A stretch of 23,339 nt of DNA, taken from positions 1 through 23,339 of the forward strand of contig NW_027437491.1 in assembly GCF_964204645.1 (NCBI RefSeq), read 5' to 3'. This DNA is from Tubulanus polymorphus. Its lineage: Eukaryota > Nemertea > Palaeonemertea > Tubulaniformes > Tubulanidae. The notes below the pieces were generated by a model, which worked only from the letters and a program-made list of their open reading frames with translations, was not told where the DNA came from and did no database searches. This document shows, one piece after another, positions 1-8,626 of this stretch (within the stretch, counting starts at the first letter, position 1; the number at the start of each line of letters is the position of its first letter). The position numbers and the translations under genes are program-made.

Positions 1-173
1 GCTACTACTCAATTGCTTTAGGCCTATAAAGTAATTCGATAAGCCTACAAGTCGTGTGGAAGATTCCAATCAATCCGCAGTTGAACCACATGGAGAGTCT
101 TATGACAGATAGGCCTATGAGTCAGCTTGCCGCAACCGATGGTAAATCAGTTTAGTTATTCCATATCTTTTTA
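1..173 (+). repeat. Partial, diverged copy of the L unit (end of exon-like segment and intron start)
   Basis: From about position 45 this matches the exon-like segment seen at 3424-3537. It shares the words gattccaatcaatccgcag and agagtcttatgacagat, and the donor-like GATG|GTAAATCAG with the exon edge at 141. It ends at the same junction, tttttAGCCCAC (A at 173), that ends the other L copies. An extra aggcctat inside the exon region breaks the frame. It is a relic of the family that fills 2961-12976, cut by the window edge. Confidence 0.75.
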
Positions 174-555
174 GCCCACTTGGAACTGGTCTAGTACCTA
201 GCCGTTGGTTGTAGGGAACCGGTATTCGGTAACAACGACTGGTATTCAGACTAACTTGGAACTTAAGACCTTAAGTTGATTTTATTGGGAAATATAAGAC
301 CAAGATCTAGTAACGTGTCGTATACGGCTGAGTGTTTATGTGGTAGGTAGTTTAACTTGTACAGTCGGGTATTGGATGGTGCTGCCATCTTGGGTCCGGA
401 TGGTAGTCCGCAGGCAGAGGGGAGTCGTCTTCCAGAGTTGTTTAGCCAGTCGAAAACTGGTTGTTCGGGGAGACAGTCGTAATAAAACTACTGGCATATT
501 CTATCAGTCTATGCTTTTTATTTTAATCTCTAGTTCTCAGGAGCAGGAGTTGGAG
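174..555. other. No supported gene; unclassified spacer
   Basis: The first bases (agcccacttgga) resemble the S-element head but diverge within about 15 bp. The rest shows no splice-bounded coding signal and no clear repeat match elsewhere in the window. AATAAA occurs at 481-486. A single GCCATCTTGG (YY1-like) lies near 384. The open frame across 340-603 runs on into the minisatellite and has no recognisable domain. Confidence 0.5.
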
Positions 556-2640
556 TCTTCCAAGGCGGAGTGTGCTGGCGTGTCCACCGTACACGTCCGC
601 TGAAATAGTCGCTACTGTTCGTTCCTCAACGAGAGGACCGACATCCCTCGACATCGATCGTGCGAGAAGCTCGCTAAGGGGGCGCTGCTGTTTGTCCCTC
701 AACGAGAGGATCGACATCGATCGTGCGAGAAGCTCGCTAAGGGGCGCTGCTGTTCGACCCTCAACGAGAGAATCGACATCGATCGTGCGAGAGGCTCGCT
801 AAGGGGCGCTGCTGTTCGACCCTCAACGAGAGGATCGACATCACTCGCATCGGTCGTGCGAGAAGCTCGCTAAGGGCGCGCTGCTGTTCGACCCTCAACG
901 AGAGGACCGACATCGGTCGTGCGAGAAGCTCGCTAAGGGCGCGCTACTGTTCGTTCCTCAACGAGAGGACCGACATCGCTCGACATCAATCGTGCGAGAA
1001 GCTCGCTAAGGGGGCGCTGCTGTTCGACCCTCAACGAGAGGACCGACATCGCTCGACATCGGTCGTGCGCGAAGCTCGCTAAGGGCGCGCTGCTGTTCGT
1101 TCCTCAACGGGAGGATCGACGTTGCTCCAAATTGATCGTGCGAGAAGCTCGCTAAGGAGACGCCGCTGTTCGATCCTCAACGGGAGGACCGACATCGATC
1201 GTGCGAAAGGCTCGCTAAAGAGACACCGCTGTTCGATCCTCAACGGGAGGACCGACATCGATCGTGCGAGAAGCTCGTTAAGGAGACGCAGCTGTTCGAT
1301 CCTCAACGGGAGGACCGACAGCGATCGTGCGAGATGCTCGCCAATGGCGCGCTGCTGTTCGACCCTCAATGAGAGGACCGATGTTGCTCCAAATTGATCG
1401 TGCGAGAAGCTCGCTAAGGAGTCGCCGCTGTTCGATCCTCAATGAGAGGACTGACTTCGCTCGACTTTGATCGTGCAAAAGGCTTGCTAGGGAGACGCCG
1501 CTGTTCGTTCCTCAACGGGAGGACCGAGATCGATCGTACGAGAAGCTTGTTAAGGAGACGCCGCTGTTCGACCCTCAATGAGAGGACCGATGTTGCTCCA
1601 AATTGATCGTGCGAGAAGCTCGCTGAGGAGTCGCCGCTGTTCGATCCTCAATGAGAGGACTGACTTCACTCGACTTTGATCGTGCAAAAGGCTTGCTAGG
1701 GAGACGCCGCTGTTCGATCCTCAACGGGAGGACCGACATCGATCGTGCGAGAAGCTCGTTAAGGAGACGCCGCCGTTCGATCCTCAACGGGAGGACCGAG
1801 ATCGATCGTACGAGAAGCTTGTTAAGGAGACGCCGCTGTTCGTTCCTCAACGAGAGGACCGACATCGCTCGACATTGGTCGTGCGAGAAGCTCGCTTAGG
1901 GCGCGCTGCTGTTCGTTCCTCAACAGGAGGACCGACGTTGCTCCAAATTGATCGTGCGAGAAGCTCGCTAAGGAGTCGCCGCTGTTCGATCCTCAACGGG
2001 AGGACCGACATCGATCGTGCGAAAGGCTCGCTAAAGAGACGCCGCTGTTCGATCCTCAACGGGAGGACCGACATCGATCGTGCGAGAAGCTCGTTAAGGA
2101 GACGCCGCCGTTCGATCCTCAACGGGAGGACCGACATGGATCGTGCGAGATGCTCGCTAATGGCGCGCTGCTGTTCGACCCTCAACGAGAGGACCGATGT
2201 TGACCGATGTCTCCAAATTGATCGTAGGAGAAGCTTGCTAAGGAGTCGCCGCTGTTCGATCCTCTACGAGAGGATCGACTATGATCGTGCAAAAGGCTTG
2301 CTAGGGAGACGCCGCTGTTCGTTCCTCAACGGGAGGACCGAGATCGATCGTGCGAGAAGCTCGCTAAGGAGGCGCCGCTGTTCGATCCTCAACGAGAGAA
2401 CCGACATCGCTTGACATCGTTTGTGCAATAGAGACGTGTCTACCGTTCACGTTCGCTTAAGAGAATGCCGCCGTTCGGTTCTCAACGCGGGAACCGACGT
2501 CTCTCGACATTGTTCGCGTGGGAAAGACGAGTCTAGTGTCCTCAACACGAGGGCCGACAACGACCGATAACGTTTGTGTAGGGAGTTCACTGAATTAAGC
2601 ACTGTTGTCCGTTCTCAACGCGAGGACCGACGTCGACCGA
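556..2640. repeat. CpG-rich minisatellite, 63-bp and 72-74-bp units
   Basis: About 27-30 units run head to tail. Each has GATCGTGCGAGAAGCTCGC, a GCCGCTGTTCGATCC-type block, then CTCAACGGGAGGACCGAC. The spacing of the GCGAG word is 63 bp (for example 1140, 1203, 1266, 1329), or 72-74 bp when a short spacer such as GCTCCAAATT or GCTCGACATC is present. Two small inverted repeats recur in every unit: GCGAG-aag-CTCGC, and TCCTC-5nt-GAGGA. A 209-bp higher-order unit (73+73+63) begins at 1382 and repeats at 1591. Units decay from about 2410 to 2640. Because 63 is a multiple of 3, long frames stay open on both strands by structure, so these frames are not evidence of coding. Confidence 0.9.
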
Positions 2641-2870
2641 CATTGACCGTTTAACTGTTACAGAGAGTGGAAGTAGAAGGGGACATCTTGGCAACAAGTT
2701 CCGGGCAAAAGCAGAACGACCCTGAACAGCAGCCGCCGGTCCCCTAAGAGGGATTGGAGTGTTTCGGCTGCGACATTTAGTTCCGCTATTTAACGTACAT
2801 TGTCGCTGATTGGCTGATTTACGCCGCACATGCGCACGGAGGTGCGCAACTTAGAAAATTCAAGGAAAGT
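2641..2870 (-). promoter_or_regulatory. GC-rich, promoter-like patch (minus orientation), tentative
   Basis: This stretch is clearly more GC-rich than the DNA to its right. Read on the minus strand it has an NRF1-like GTGCGCATGTGCG at about 2827-2839 and CAGCCAATCAGCG (CCAAT box) at about 2804-2816. TTAAATAG, weakly TATA-like, follows about 20 bp downstream. A promoter here would fire leftward into the minisatellite. There is no transcript evidence and no clear first exon, so this is inference from motif clustering. It could equally be part of a mobile element's end. Confidence 0.25.
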
Positions 2871-2879
2871 GTAGAGAAA

Positions 2880-2962
2880 ATAGAGCGGCTAGAGCAAGAC
2901 TCAAACCCGGGCAAGTAAATTACTAGCGCAGCGTCATCCCACTAGATCACCGAGCTCGTGAA
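2880..2962 (-). repeat. tRNA-derived (SINE-like) relic
   Basis: On the minus strand the A-box-like TGATCTAGTGGG (2949-2938) resembles the Glu/Asp-type GGTCTAGTGG core of eukaryotic tRNAs. About 30 nt inward is CCCGGG, then GTTTGAGTC (2906-2898), one base off the B-box pattern GWTCRANNC. The short outer words GAGC and GCTC can pair as a partial acceptor stem. The anticodon arm does not fold well, so this is not a functional tRNA gene. A Pol III promoter relic of a SINE is the best reading. Confidence 0.4.
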
Positions 2963-3172
2963 AACCAACCGAATGTTTTCAGATGCAAGATGGCCGTTCT
3001 GTTTCCTATTTTGTACCAAAAAAATGTCAATTTTGGCCTCAATTTCAACTAGGCCTACTACTCAATTGCTTATGCATGTTCATATTTTTTATTTTCATAG
3101 GAAGATGGACCACCGCGTTCGGTACGAGTCGTGCAGAAGATTCCAATCAATCCACAGGTTAACCACATTTTT
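2961..3172 (+). repeat. Truncated L unit (P block plus 5' part of the exon-like segment)
   Basis: It matches the block before the other exon copies: gatgcaagatggccgt, a degraded 'cctcaatttcaactaggcctactactcaattgcttatgcatg', and the acceptor attttcatag|GAAGATGG with the exon starting at 3111. Homology stops near 3170, inside the exon, and jumps to ttttgttcgctgaaatcagc, which belongs to an earlier part of the same unit. The breakpoint looks like unequal recombination or a template switch between L copies. Confidence 0.7.
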
Positions 3173-3568
3173 GTTCGCTGAAATCAGCACTTTCCTACTC
3201 ATTTTTGAAGTTTTCAAGGGAATTTTGAAGACACTGATCGAATTACCTTGATCTATCAGATCGTGTACTCGAAGGTTCCATCAGCATGAGAGAAATTTTG
3301 GGTCAATCGGATGCAAGATGGCCATCCTGTGACCTTTTTTCGTACCCAAAAAATATCAATTTTTGTCTCAATTTCAACCACTACTCAATTGCTTATGCAT
3401 GTTCATATTTTTAATTTTCGCAGGAAAATGGACCACCGAGTTCGATACAATTGGTGTGGAAGATTCCAATCAATCCGCAGTTGAATCACATAGAGAGAGT
3501 CTTATGGTAGATACGAGTCAACTTTCCGAGACCGATGGTAAATCAGTTTAGTTATTTCATACCTTTTT
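3173..3568 (+). repeat. L unit, P block plus exon copy C
   Basis: This contains the P block (gctgaaatcagcacttt, gaagttttcaagggaatttt, ttgatctatcagat, gcaagatggcc), a pyrimidine-rich stretch, the 114-bp exon copy C (3424-3537), and the downstream block gtaaatcagtttagttattt up to the AGCCCAC junction at 3569. P also resembles the S-element 5' region, so the two families share an ancestral segment. Confidence 0.8.
3424..3537 (+). CDS. Exon-like segment copy C, 38 codons, phase 1-1
   Basis: The acceptor is taattttcgcag| and the donor GATG|GTAAATCAG. The segment is 114 bp with phase 1 at both ends, so it can be added or skipped without shifting a frame. The frame is open throughout. The peptide includes WTTEFDTIGVED, SNQSAVES and SQLSETDG and is polar, acidic and Ser/Thr-rich, with no recognised domain. 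It recurs at 8482-8595 and 10936-11049 (open) and at 6058-6172 (frameshifted). Differences among the copies are largely amino-acid changing (E/K, H/Y, V/T, T/M), which suggests relaxed selection or diversification. Its phase also fits the exon at 13729. It could be a duplicated internal exon of a real gene, an exon captured by a rolling-circle element, or a chance frame in a repeat. Product unknown. Confidence 0.45.
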
Positions 3569-3830
3569 AGCCCACTAGGGACTTTAGACCGAAAGTCGAT
3601 TATTTGGGATATTTCTCTAAAACTTTTGAACACATACTGTAGGCCTACCTGAATTTGATCATCATACTACCAGTGAAACTGGTATATTGTGGGTTGACTG
3701 TAAATCAATTTTAACAATATGTTTCCGTGCCTACCATTTGAAATTATAATCAAATCATCAAAAATCAATGGTTCGTAGGCATGGAAACTCAGGACGCATA
3801 TTGTTAGAATTTCAAAAATGGCTTATTTTT
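3569..3830 (+). repeat. L unit, U block (left part, split by S1)
   Basis: It begins AGCCCACTAGGGACTTTAG, close to the S head, and runs to ggcttattttt, where S1 is inserted. The same DNA without an insertion is seen at 8627-8886 and 11081-11330. It includes ccagtgaaactggta, a small palindrome, and the words ttacca...ggttcgtaggcatgga. No coding signal is seen. Confidence 0.8.
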
Positions 3831-4523
3831 AGCCTACTTGGGAGTCCCAGCGGGCTATTGCGTTCACTTTTCGTCCGTCCGTCCGTAGACGGAATCCAGT
3901 TATTTTGGGAAGTTTTGAAGACGCTTCAAGGTAACGTCTTGATATTTGGGTTACACGTGTATCTACCCTAGACACATCTTCAGCCCAAAAACTGACCCTG
4001 TCAGAATCAAGATGGCTGACTGGCAGCCATTGTTGTTCGCCAAAATCAGCACTTTTTACACATTTTTGAACTTTTTGAGGGAAATTTTAAAGACGCTTCG
4101 ATCAATTACCTTGATCTTTCGGATATATGTGAATCCCCCCAGGGCCCATCAACGAAACAAAAATTGGGTCGGTCGGACTCAAGATGGCCGTCCTATGACC
4201 TTTTTAGTGCCCAAAAATGTTAATTTTTGCCCGAATTCTGAGTCCTGTAGCTTCCTACTGGTTTACCATTTCTCAATGCAATTTGTGATGGGTATTCTTT
4301 GGAAAGGGATGTTTTATACCTCAGACAGGTATTTTTCATCAGCCAATTATGACACAATTGGCGGCCATCTTGGTGTCACCAGTACTCATTCGTAAGTGGG
4401 AAAAAGTTTTTCCACATTATATTGATACCTAAGCGTATTTTGCTACCACAATCAATTAGAAAGTTGTAGCTCATAACGTGTTCTATGATTGTGGTGAGTT
4501 TCAAGGTAATTGGATTTCGTATA

Positions 4524-4542
4524 TGGCCACCAGGGGGCGTTG
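4524..4542 (+). promoter_or_regulatory. CTCF-like motif, S1 monomer 1
   Basis: TGGCCACCAGGGGGCGTTG agrees at 17 of 19 positions with the vertebrate CTCF consensus as I recall it (TGGCCACCAGGGGGCGCTA). CTCF occurs across bilaterians with a conserved zinc-finger core. Occupancy is untested. Confidence 0.5.
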
Positions 4543-4677
4543 AATAATACAATATCTTAGCATTTCTTTATTATATTCGTACCTATGCATATTTTGTAAC
4601 CACAATCAATTGGAAAGTTGTAGCTCATGACATCATCTATGATTGTTGTGAGTTTTAAGGACATTAGTTTTTCTATA

Positions 4678-4696
4678 TGGTCACCAGGTGGCGTTG
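4678..4696 (+). promoter_or_regulatory. CTCF-like motif, S1 monomer 2
   Basis: TGGTCACCAGGTGGCGTTG has the same orientation and position in the monomer. GGTGGC is also an accepted CTCF core variant. Confidence 0.45.
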
Positions 4697-4737
4697 AATA
4701 GTAGAATAACTTAGTATTTCCTTATTATATTGGTACC

Positions 4738-4921
4738 AAGGGCGTACTCTTTTATGACCTCCGAAGTCTCCGTCCGAAATCTCCGGTTGGCTCCACACAA
4801 AATCCGAATCACACCACCTCGACAGAAAGGAGGTTTCGGAGACTCCAAAAAGTCACGTGACCAATAAAAGAGTACGATTGGAGGCAAACGGATTCTCCGA
4901 TCTGATAAAAGAGTTCGCTCC
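4738..4921. mobile_element. Small palindromic MITE-like insertion in S1
   Basis: Comparison with the uninterrupted monomer in S3 (ggtacctaggcat near 10371) shows 184 extra bases between ggtacc and taggcat. The ends are related inverted repeats, GGGCGTACTCTTTTAT at the left and ATAAAAGAGTTCGCTC at the right. A second inverted match, ATAAAAGAGTACG at 4863, pairs perfectly with CGTACTCTTTTAT at 4745. The interior has inverted cctccgaagtctcc/ggagactcc words and a TCACGTGA. A 2-bp CC duplication is possible but uncertain. No coding capacity. Superfamily not assigned. Confidence 0.65.
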
Positions 4922-5015
4922 TAGGCATATTTTGTTACCATGATCAATTGCAAAGTTGTAGTTCATGACATGTTCTATGATTGTGGTGAGTTTCGAGGTC
5001 ATTGGGTTTTGAATA

Positions 5016-5034
5016 TGGTCACCAGGGGGCGTTG
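5016..5034 (+). promoter_or_regulatory. CTCF-like motif, S1 monomer 3
   Basis: TGGTCACCAGGGGGCGTTG, a strong core in the same orientation as the others. Confidence 0.5.
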
Positions 5035-5169
5035 AATAGTAGAATGACTTAGTATTTCCATACTAAATTGGTAACGAGGCATATTTTGTTATCACAATCA
5101 ATTACAAAATCGTAGCTGCTGACATGTTCTATGATTTTGGTGAGTTTCAAGGTCGTTGGTTTTTGTAAA

Positions 5170-5188
5170 TGGTCACCAGGGGGCGTTG
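5170..5188 (+). promoter_or_regulatory. CTCF-like motif, S1 monomer 4
   Basis: TGGTCACCAGGGGGCGTTG, 154 bp after the previous site. Confidence 0.5.
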
Positions 5189-5261
5189 AATATTGAAATT
5201 GTTAGATTGTTGAGCATTTGAAACCATTTCCCAAATGGGCATGGTGTCCCTGGACCCCTAG

Positions 5262-5720
5262 TTTCTCATTTCAACATGCGAAAATGAAAACTTTTTGGCA
5301 ATCTTTCAATACAGCGTAAAATGGATATAAAAACAATGGTTTATTAAAACTGCACAGTTTCACTGGTCGTATTAAAACCAATTAGGCGTATGTGTTCAAA
5401 ACATTAATGTATAGGCCTATTAATGTATATTATTCATCACATAGGAATCCCCGAATTGAGGGAAATCTATGATAGAATGTATTGTTATAACACAGGAAAC
5501 CCAGAGTTAGATTGGTCTGATGGTAAAATCTATCATATGGATTATTATGTACTATAAGACAAATGACCCAATAGGTCGGTACAATCTATCATGTGGAATG
5601 TATTAGTTATTACACAGGAAACCAGCTGTTTCATGGACCCAATAGATTGGTTCAATCTATAAAATGTAATGGGCCCTATATCATTCATAGAAATATATTA
5701 ATTTAATTGATTTAACGTAT
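5262..5720 (+). repeat. L unit, rest of U plus T block
   Basis: It resumes U after S1 (tctcatttcaacatgcgaaa) and then enters T. T is a degenerate ~75-100-bp internal repeat built from acaggaaacc, gacccaataggtcggta, caatctatcatgtgg and aatgtattagttatta. The order U-T-P-exon is the same in the other copies (8887-9345, 11325-11437, 12400-12740). Not coding. Confidence 0.8.
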
Positions 5721-6203
5721 TTATATACATGCATCTACCCTAGATACATCTTCTGCCCAAAAACTGAGCTTGGTCAGAATCAACATGGTTGACTGGTGGC
5801 CTTTTTTGTTCGCTGAAATCAGCACTTTCTTACTCATTTTTGAAGTTTTCAAGGGAATTTTGAAGATTCTGATCAATTACCTTGATCTATCAGATTGTAT
5901 ACCCGAAGGGTGCATCGGCATGAGAGAAATTTTGGGTCAATCGGATGCAAGATGGCCGTCCTGTGACCTTTTATCGTACCCAAAAAATGTCAATTTTGGT
6001 CTCAATTTCAACCACTACTCAATTGCTTATGCATGTTCATATTTTTGATTTTTACAGGAAGATGGACCACCGAGTTCGATACAAATTGGTGTGAAAGATG
6101 CCAATCAATCTGCAGTTGAATCACATAGAGAGAGTCTTATGACAGATATGAGTCGACTTTCCACAACCGATGGTAAATCAGTTTAGTTATTTCATACCTT
6201 TTT
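5721..6203 (+). repeat. L unit, P block plus exon copy D
   Basis: It starts tatatacatgcatctaccc and continues with gcttggtcagaatcaacatgg, the P words, the exon-like copy D, and ends at the junction tttttAGCC (A at 6204). After the junction the sequence differs from U (see 6204-6329). Confidence 0.8.
6058..6172 (+). pseudogene. Exon-like segment copy D, frameshifted
   Basis: Acceptor (gatttttacag|) and donor (GATG|GTAAATCAG) are intact. The segment is 115 bp instead of 114 because of one extra A in acaaattggtg, which breaks the frame. If transcribed and spliced in, it would disrupt the frame that copies C, E and F keep. This is the main evidence that not every copy is under coding constraint. 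Confidence 0.55.
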
Positions 6204-6329
6204 AGCCACATGAAATGGACTTAAGCGGGTTATCGCATCCGCTTTGTGTCATTGTCCCGAGCTTGACAGAATCCAGTTATTCTGATACATTTTGAAATCA
6301 GCACTTTTAGACATTGTTTGAACCTTTTT
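6204..6329. repeat. Chimeric junction segment before S2
   Basis: agccacatgaaatggacttaa and cgggttatcgcatccgctttgtgtc look like a second, diverged S head (compare gggctattgcgttcacttttcgtc), followed by agaatccagttattctg and a piece of P (gaaatcagcacttttaga). It appears to be a truncated older S copy into whose remains S2 inserted. Confidence 0.55.
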
Positions 6330-7496
6330 AGCCCACTTGGGACTTTAGTCCCAGTGGGCTATTGCGTTCACTTTTCGTCCATTGTCCGTCATAGCGTACG
6401 TCCGTCCGTAGACGGAATCCAGTTATTTTGGGAAGTTTTGAAGACGCTTCAATGTAATGTCTTGATATTTGGGTTACACATGTATCTACCCTAGACACAT
6501 CTTCAGCCCCAAAACTGGCCCTGTCAGAATCAAGATGGCCGACTGGCAGCCATTGATGTTCGCCAAAATCAACACTTTTTACACATTTTTTAACTTTTTG
6601 AGGGAACTTTTTGATCTTTCGGATGTATGTGCATCCCCCCAGGGCCCATCAGCATAACAAAAATTGGGTCGATCGAACTCAAGATGGCCATCCTATGACC
6701 TTTTTTAATGCCAAAAAATGTCAATTTTCGCCTGAATTCCGAGTCCTGTAGCTTCCTACTTGTTTGCCATTTCTCATTGCAATTTGTGATGGGTATTCTT
6801 AAGAAAGGGATGTTTTATACCTGAGACAGGTATTTTTGATCAGCCAATTATGACGCAATTGGCGGCCATCTTGGTGTCATCAGTACTCATTCCTAGGTGG
6901 GAAAAAAATTTTCCACATTATATTGATACCTAGGTGTATTTTGTTACCACAATCAATAAGAAAGTTGTAGCTCATAACATGATCTATGATTGTGGTGAGT
7001 TTCAAGGTCATTGGTTTTGTATATGGCCCAGTGTGCATTGAATAATACAATATCTTTCCATATTATATTCGTATCAATGCATATTTTGTAACCACAATCA
7101 ATTGCAAAGTTGTAGCTCATGACATCATCTATGATTGTGGCAAGTTTTAAGGACATTAGTTATTCTATATGGTCACCAAGAAGCATTGAATAGTAGAATA
7201 ACTTAGTATTTCCTTATATTGGTACCTAGGCTTATTTTGTTACCATGATCAATTAGAAAGTTTTAGTTCATGACATGTTCTATGATCTAGTATTTCCATA
7301 TTAAATTGGTAACAAGGCATATTTTGTCATCACAATCCATGAAATCATTCCTCCTGACATTTACCATGATTGTGGTGAGTTTCAAGGCCATTGGTTTTTG
7401 TATATGGTCACCAGGGGGCGTTGAATATTGAAATTGTTAGATTGTTGAGCATACGGAAACATTTCTCAAGTGGGCATGGTGTCCCTGGACCCCTAG
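6330..7496 (+). mobile_element. S2, Helentron-like non-autonomous element
   Basis: The 5' terminal hairpin is intact: AGCCCACTTGGGACT pairs with AGTCCCAGTGGGCT apart from one bulged base. The head region is like S1 but lacks about 30 bp near 6605. Monomers follow; the array is shorter because of a deletion near 7285-7290. The 3' tail is tcaagtgggcatggtgtccc and ends in CTAG at 7496. Flanks are T-runs on the left (ttttt) and tt on the right. Two of its CTCF-like sites have decayed (ggcccagtgtgcattg near 7025; ggtcaccaagaagcattg near 7170), which suggests age. Confidence 0.78.
7405..7423 (+). promoter_or_regulatory. CTCF-like motif, last S2 monomer
   Basis: TGGTCACCAGGGGGCGTTG is intact although the neighbouring sites in S2 are eroded. 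Confidence 0.45.
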
Positions 7497-8130
7497 TTCA
7501 AGTTTTCATGGGAAATATTGAAAACGCTTCGATCATTTATCTCAATTTCTCTCATTCGCAGTAAATAACTTGGCCTCATGACTTGCTCTAACATGAATTG
7601 CCCTAAGATTGTGGTGAGTTTCTAGGCATTGTTTATGTTCACCGGTGGCGTTAATTAGCCGAAGAATATGGTACTACAGTATATTAGTACCTAGACATAT
7701 GACGTTGTTACCACAAACAATTGCATGTTGTGCCAGTGCATGAAATGCCCTATGGTAATGGTGATTCTTGACATTTCCAGATTGTTCAGTATTTCACCAA
7801 GTACTAACTAGAAGGACCCATTATGTTTGTTAAAGTCTATCATGCTGAATATAAAATATTTATCACATAGGAATCCCCCAGTTTGAGGGAAATCTATGAC
7901 AGAATGTATTATTATAACACAGGAAACCCACAGTTAGATTGGTCTGGTAAAATCTATCATATGGATTATTATGTACTATAAGACAAAGGACGCAATAGGT
8001 CGGTACAATCTATCATGTGGAATGTATTAGTTATTACACAGGAAACCAGCTGTTTGATGGACCCAATAGATAGGTACAATCTATAGAATGTAATAGGCCC
8101 ATTATCATTTATAGAAATATATTAATGTAA
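7497..8130 (+). repeat. L unit variant: diverged monomer-like block plus T block
   Basis: 7560-7800 holds a diverged S-like monomer (gattgtggtgagtttctagg, ttcaccggtggcgttaatt). A second word set (attgcatgttgtgccagtgcatgaaatgc, ttgacattt..agattgt, caccaagtact) recurs at 12285-12390. T follows from about 7860 with tctatcatatgg and tctatcatgtgg repeats. No gene is seen. Confidence 0.7.
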
Positions 8131-8626
8131 TTGATTTAATGTATTTATATACATGTATCTACCCTAGATACATCTTCTGCCCAAAAACTGAGCTTGGTCA
8201 GAATCAACATGGTTGACTAGTGGCCATTTTTGTTCGCTGAAGTCAGCACTTTCTTACTCATTTTTGAAGTTTTCAAGGGAATTTTGAAGATTCTGATTAA
8301 TTACCTTGATCTATCAGATTCTATACCCGAAGGGTGCATCGGCATGAGAGAAATTTTGGGTCAATCGGACGCAAGATGGCCGTCCTGTGACCTTTTTTCG
8401 TACCCAAAAAATGTCAATTTTTGTCTCAATTTCAACCACTACTCAATTGCTTATGCATGTTCATATTTTTAATTTTCACAGGAAGATGGACCACAGAGTT
8501 CGATACAATTGGTGTGAAAGATTCCAATCAATCCGCAGTTGAATCATATAGAGAGAGTCTTATGACAGATACGAGTCAACTTTCCGCAACTGATGGTAAA
8601 TCAGTTTAGTTATTTCATACCTTTTT
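8131..8626 (+). repeat. L unit, P block plus exon copy E
   Basis: Same order as 5721-6203: catgtatctaccctagatac, P words, polypyrimidine tract, exon E, gtaaatcagtttag, junction at 8627. Confidence 0.82.
8482..8595 (+). CDS. Exon-like segment copy E, 38 codons, phase 1-1
   Basis: The acceptor taattttcacag| is a strong 3' splice site and the donor is GATG|GTAAATCAG. The segment is 114 bp and open in the phase-1 frame, with WTTEFDTIGVKD, SNQSAVESYRES and SQLSATDG. Compared with copy C it changes K/R, E/K, H/Y, V/T and E/A. The frame closes soon after the donor (aaatcagtttag), as expected for an intron. Function unknown. Same interpretation and doubts as copy C. Confidence 0.45.

Larger units (their letters stand above)
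4395..5205 (+). repeat. S1 internal monomer array (4 units)
   Basis: Each monomer has ACCACAATCA, aattgcaaagttgtagctca, then TGATTGTGGT (a 10-bp inverted pair, for example 4445-4454 with 4486-4495), then tgagtttcaaggtcattgg, a CTCF-like site and gttgaatagtagaataactta. CTCF-like sites begin at 4524, 4678, 5016 and 5170, giving periods of 154, about 154 (338 minus the 184-bp insertion) and 154. Confidence 0.85.
3831..5261 (+). mobile_element. S1, Helentron-like (HINE/pearl-type) non-autonomous element
   Basis: The 5' end is AGCCTACTTGGGAGTCCCAGCGGGCT, a hairpin-forming head that is shorter here than in S2 and S3. A ~550-bp head region follows, then four ~154-160-bp monomers, then a 3' tail with cccaaatgggc and the GGTGTCC-CT-GGACCCC hairpin ending in CTAG. 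The empty site is visible at 8875-8890 and 11318-11333 (ggcttattttttctcatttc). The filled site has five Ts before the element and three after, against six in the empty site, so two extra Ts are gained. This fits TT insertion or a TT duplication. Helentrons are known for TT targeting, terminal hairpins and internal tandem repeats. No Rep/helicase is encoded. A 184-bp insertion (4738-4921) interrupts monomers 2 and 3. Confidence 0.8.

Noticed and set aside
210-540. LTR starting TGTAGGG and ending TCTCA with an internal AATAAA
   Set aside because: No second LTR, no primer-binding site match and no polypurine tract found.
1122-2414. Long Arg-rich and Leu-rich frames across the minisatellite as a repeat protein
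   Set aside because: The unit is 63 bp, so frames stay open on both strands automatically; no start context, splice sites or flanking coding.
556-2640. CRISPR array
   Set aside because: Units are contiguous and near-identical with no unique spacers; the sequence is eukaryotic.
2880-2962. Functional tRNA gene
   Set aside because: The acceptor and anticodon stems do not pair properly and the B box has a mismatch; kept only as a relic.
3946-4395. Open frame of 149 codons in S1 (and related frames at 9586-9963 and 6469-6657) as a transposon protein
   Set aside because: The frames lie in the non-coding head of S, differ in length between copies, are broken in S2, and show no domain.
4395-5205. 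Hammerhead ribozymes in the S monomers (as in some tandem-repeat retroelements)
   Set aside because: No CTGATGA...GAAA core was found in the monomers.
6953-7156. Minus-strand 67-codon frame
   Set aside because: It crosses two S2 monomers and repeats the same words; an artefact of the tandem monomers.
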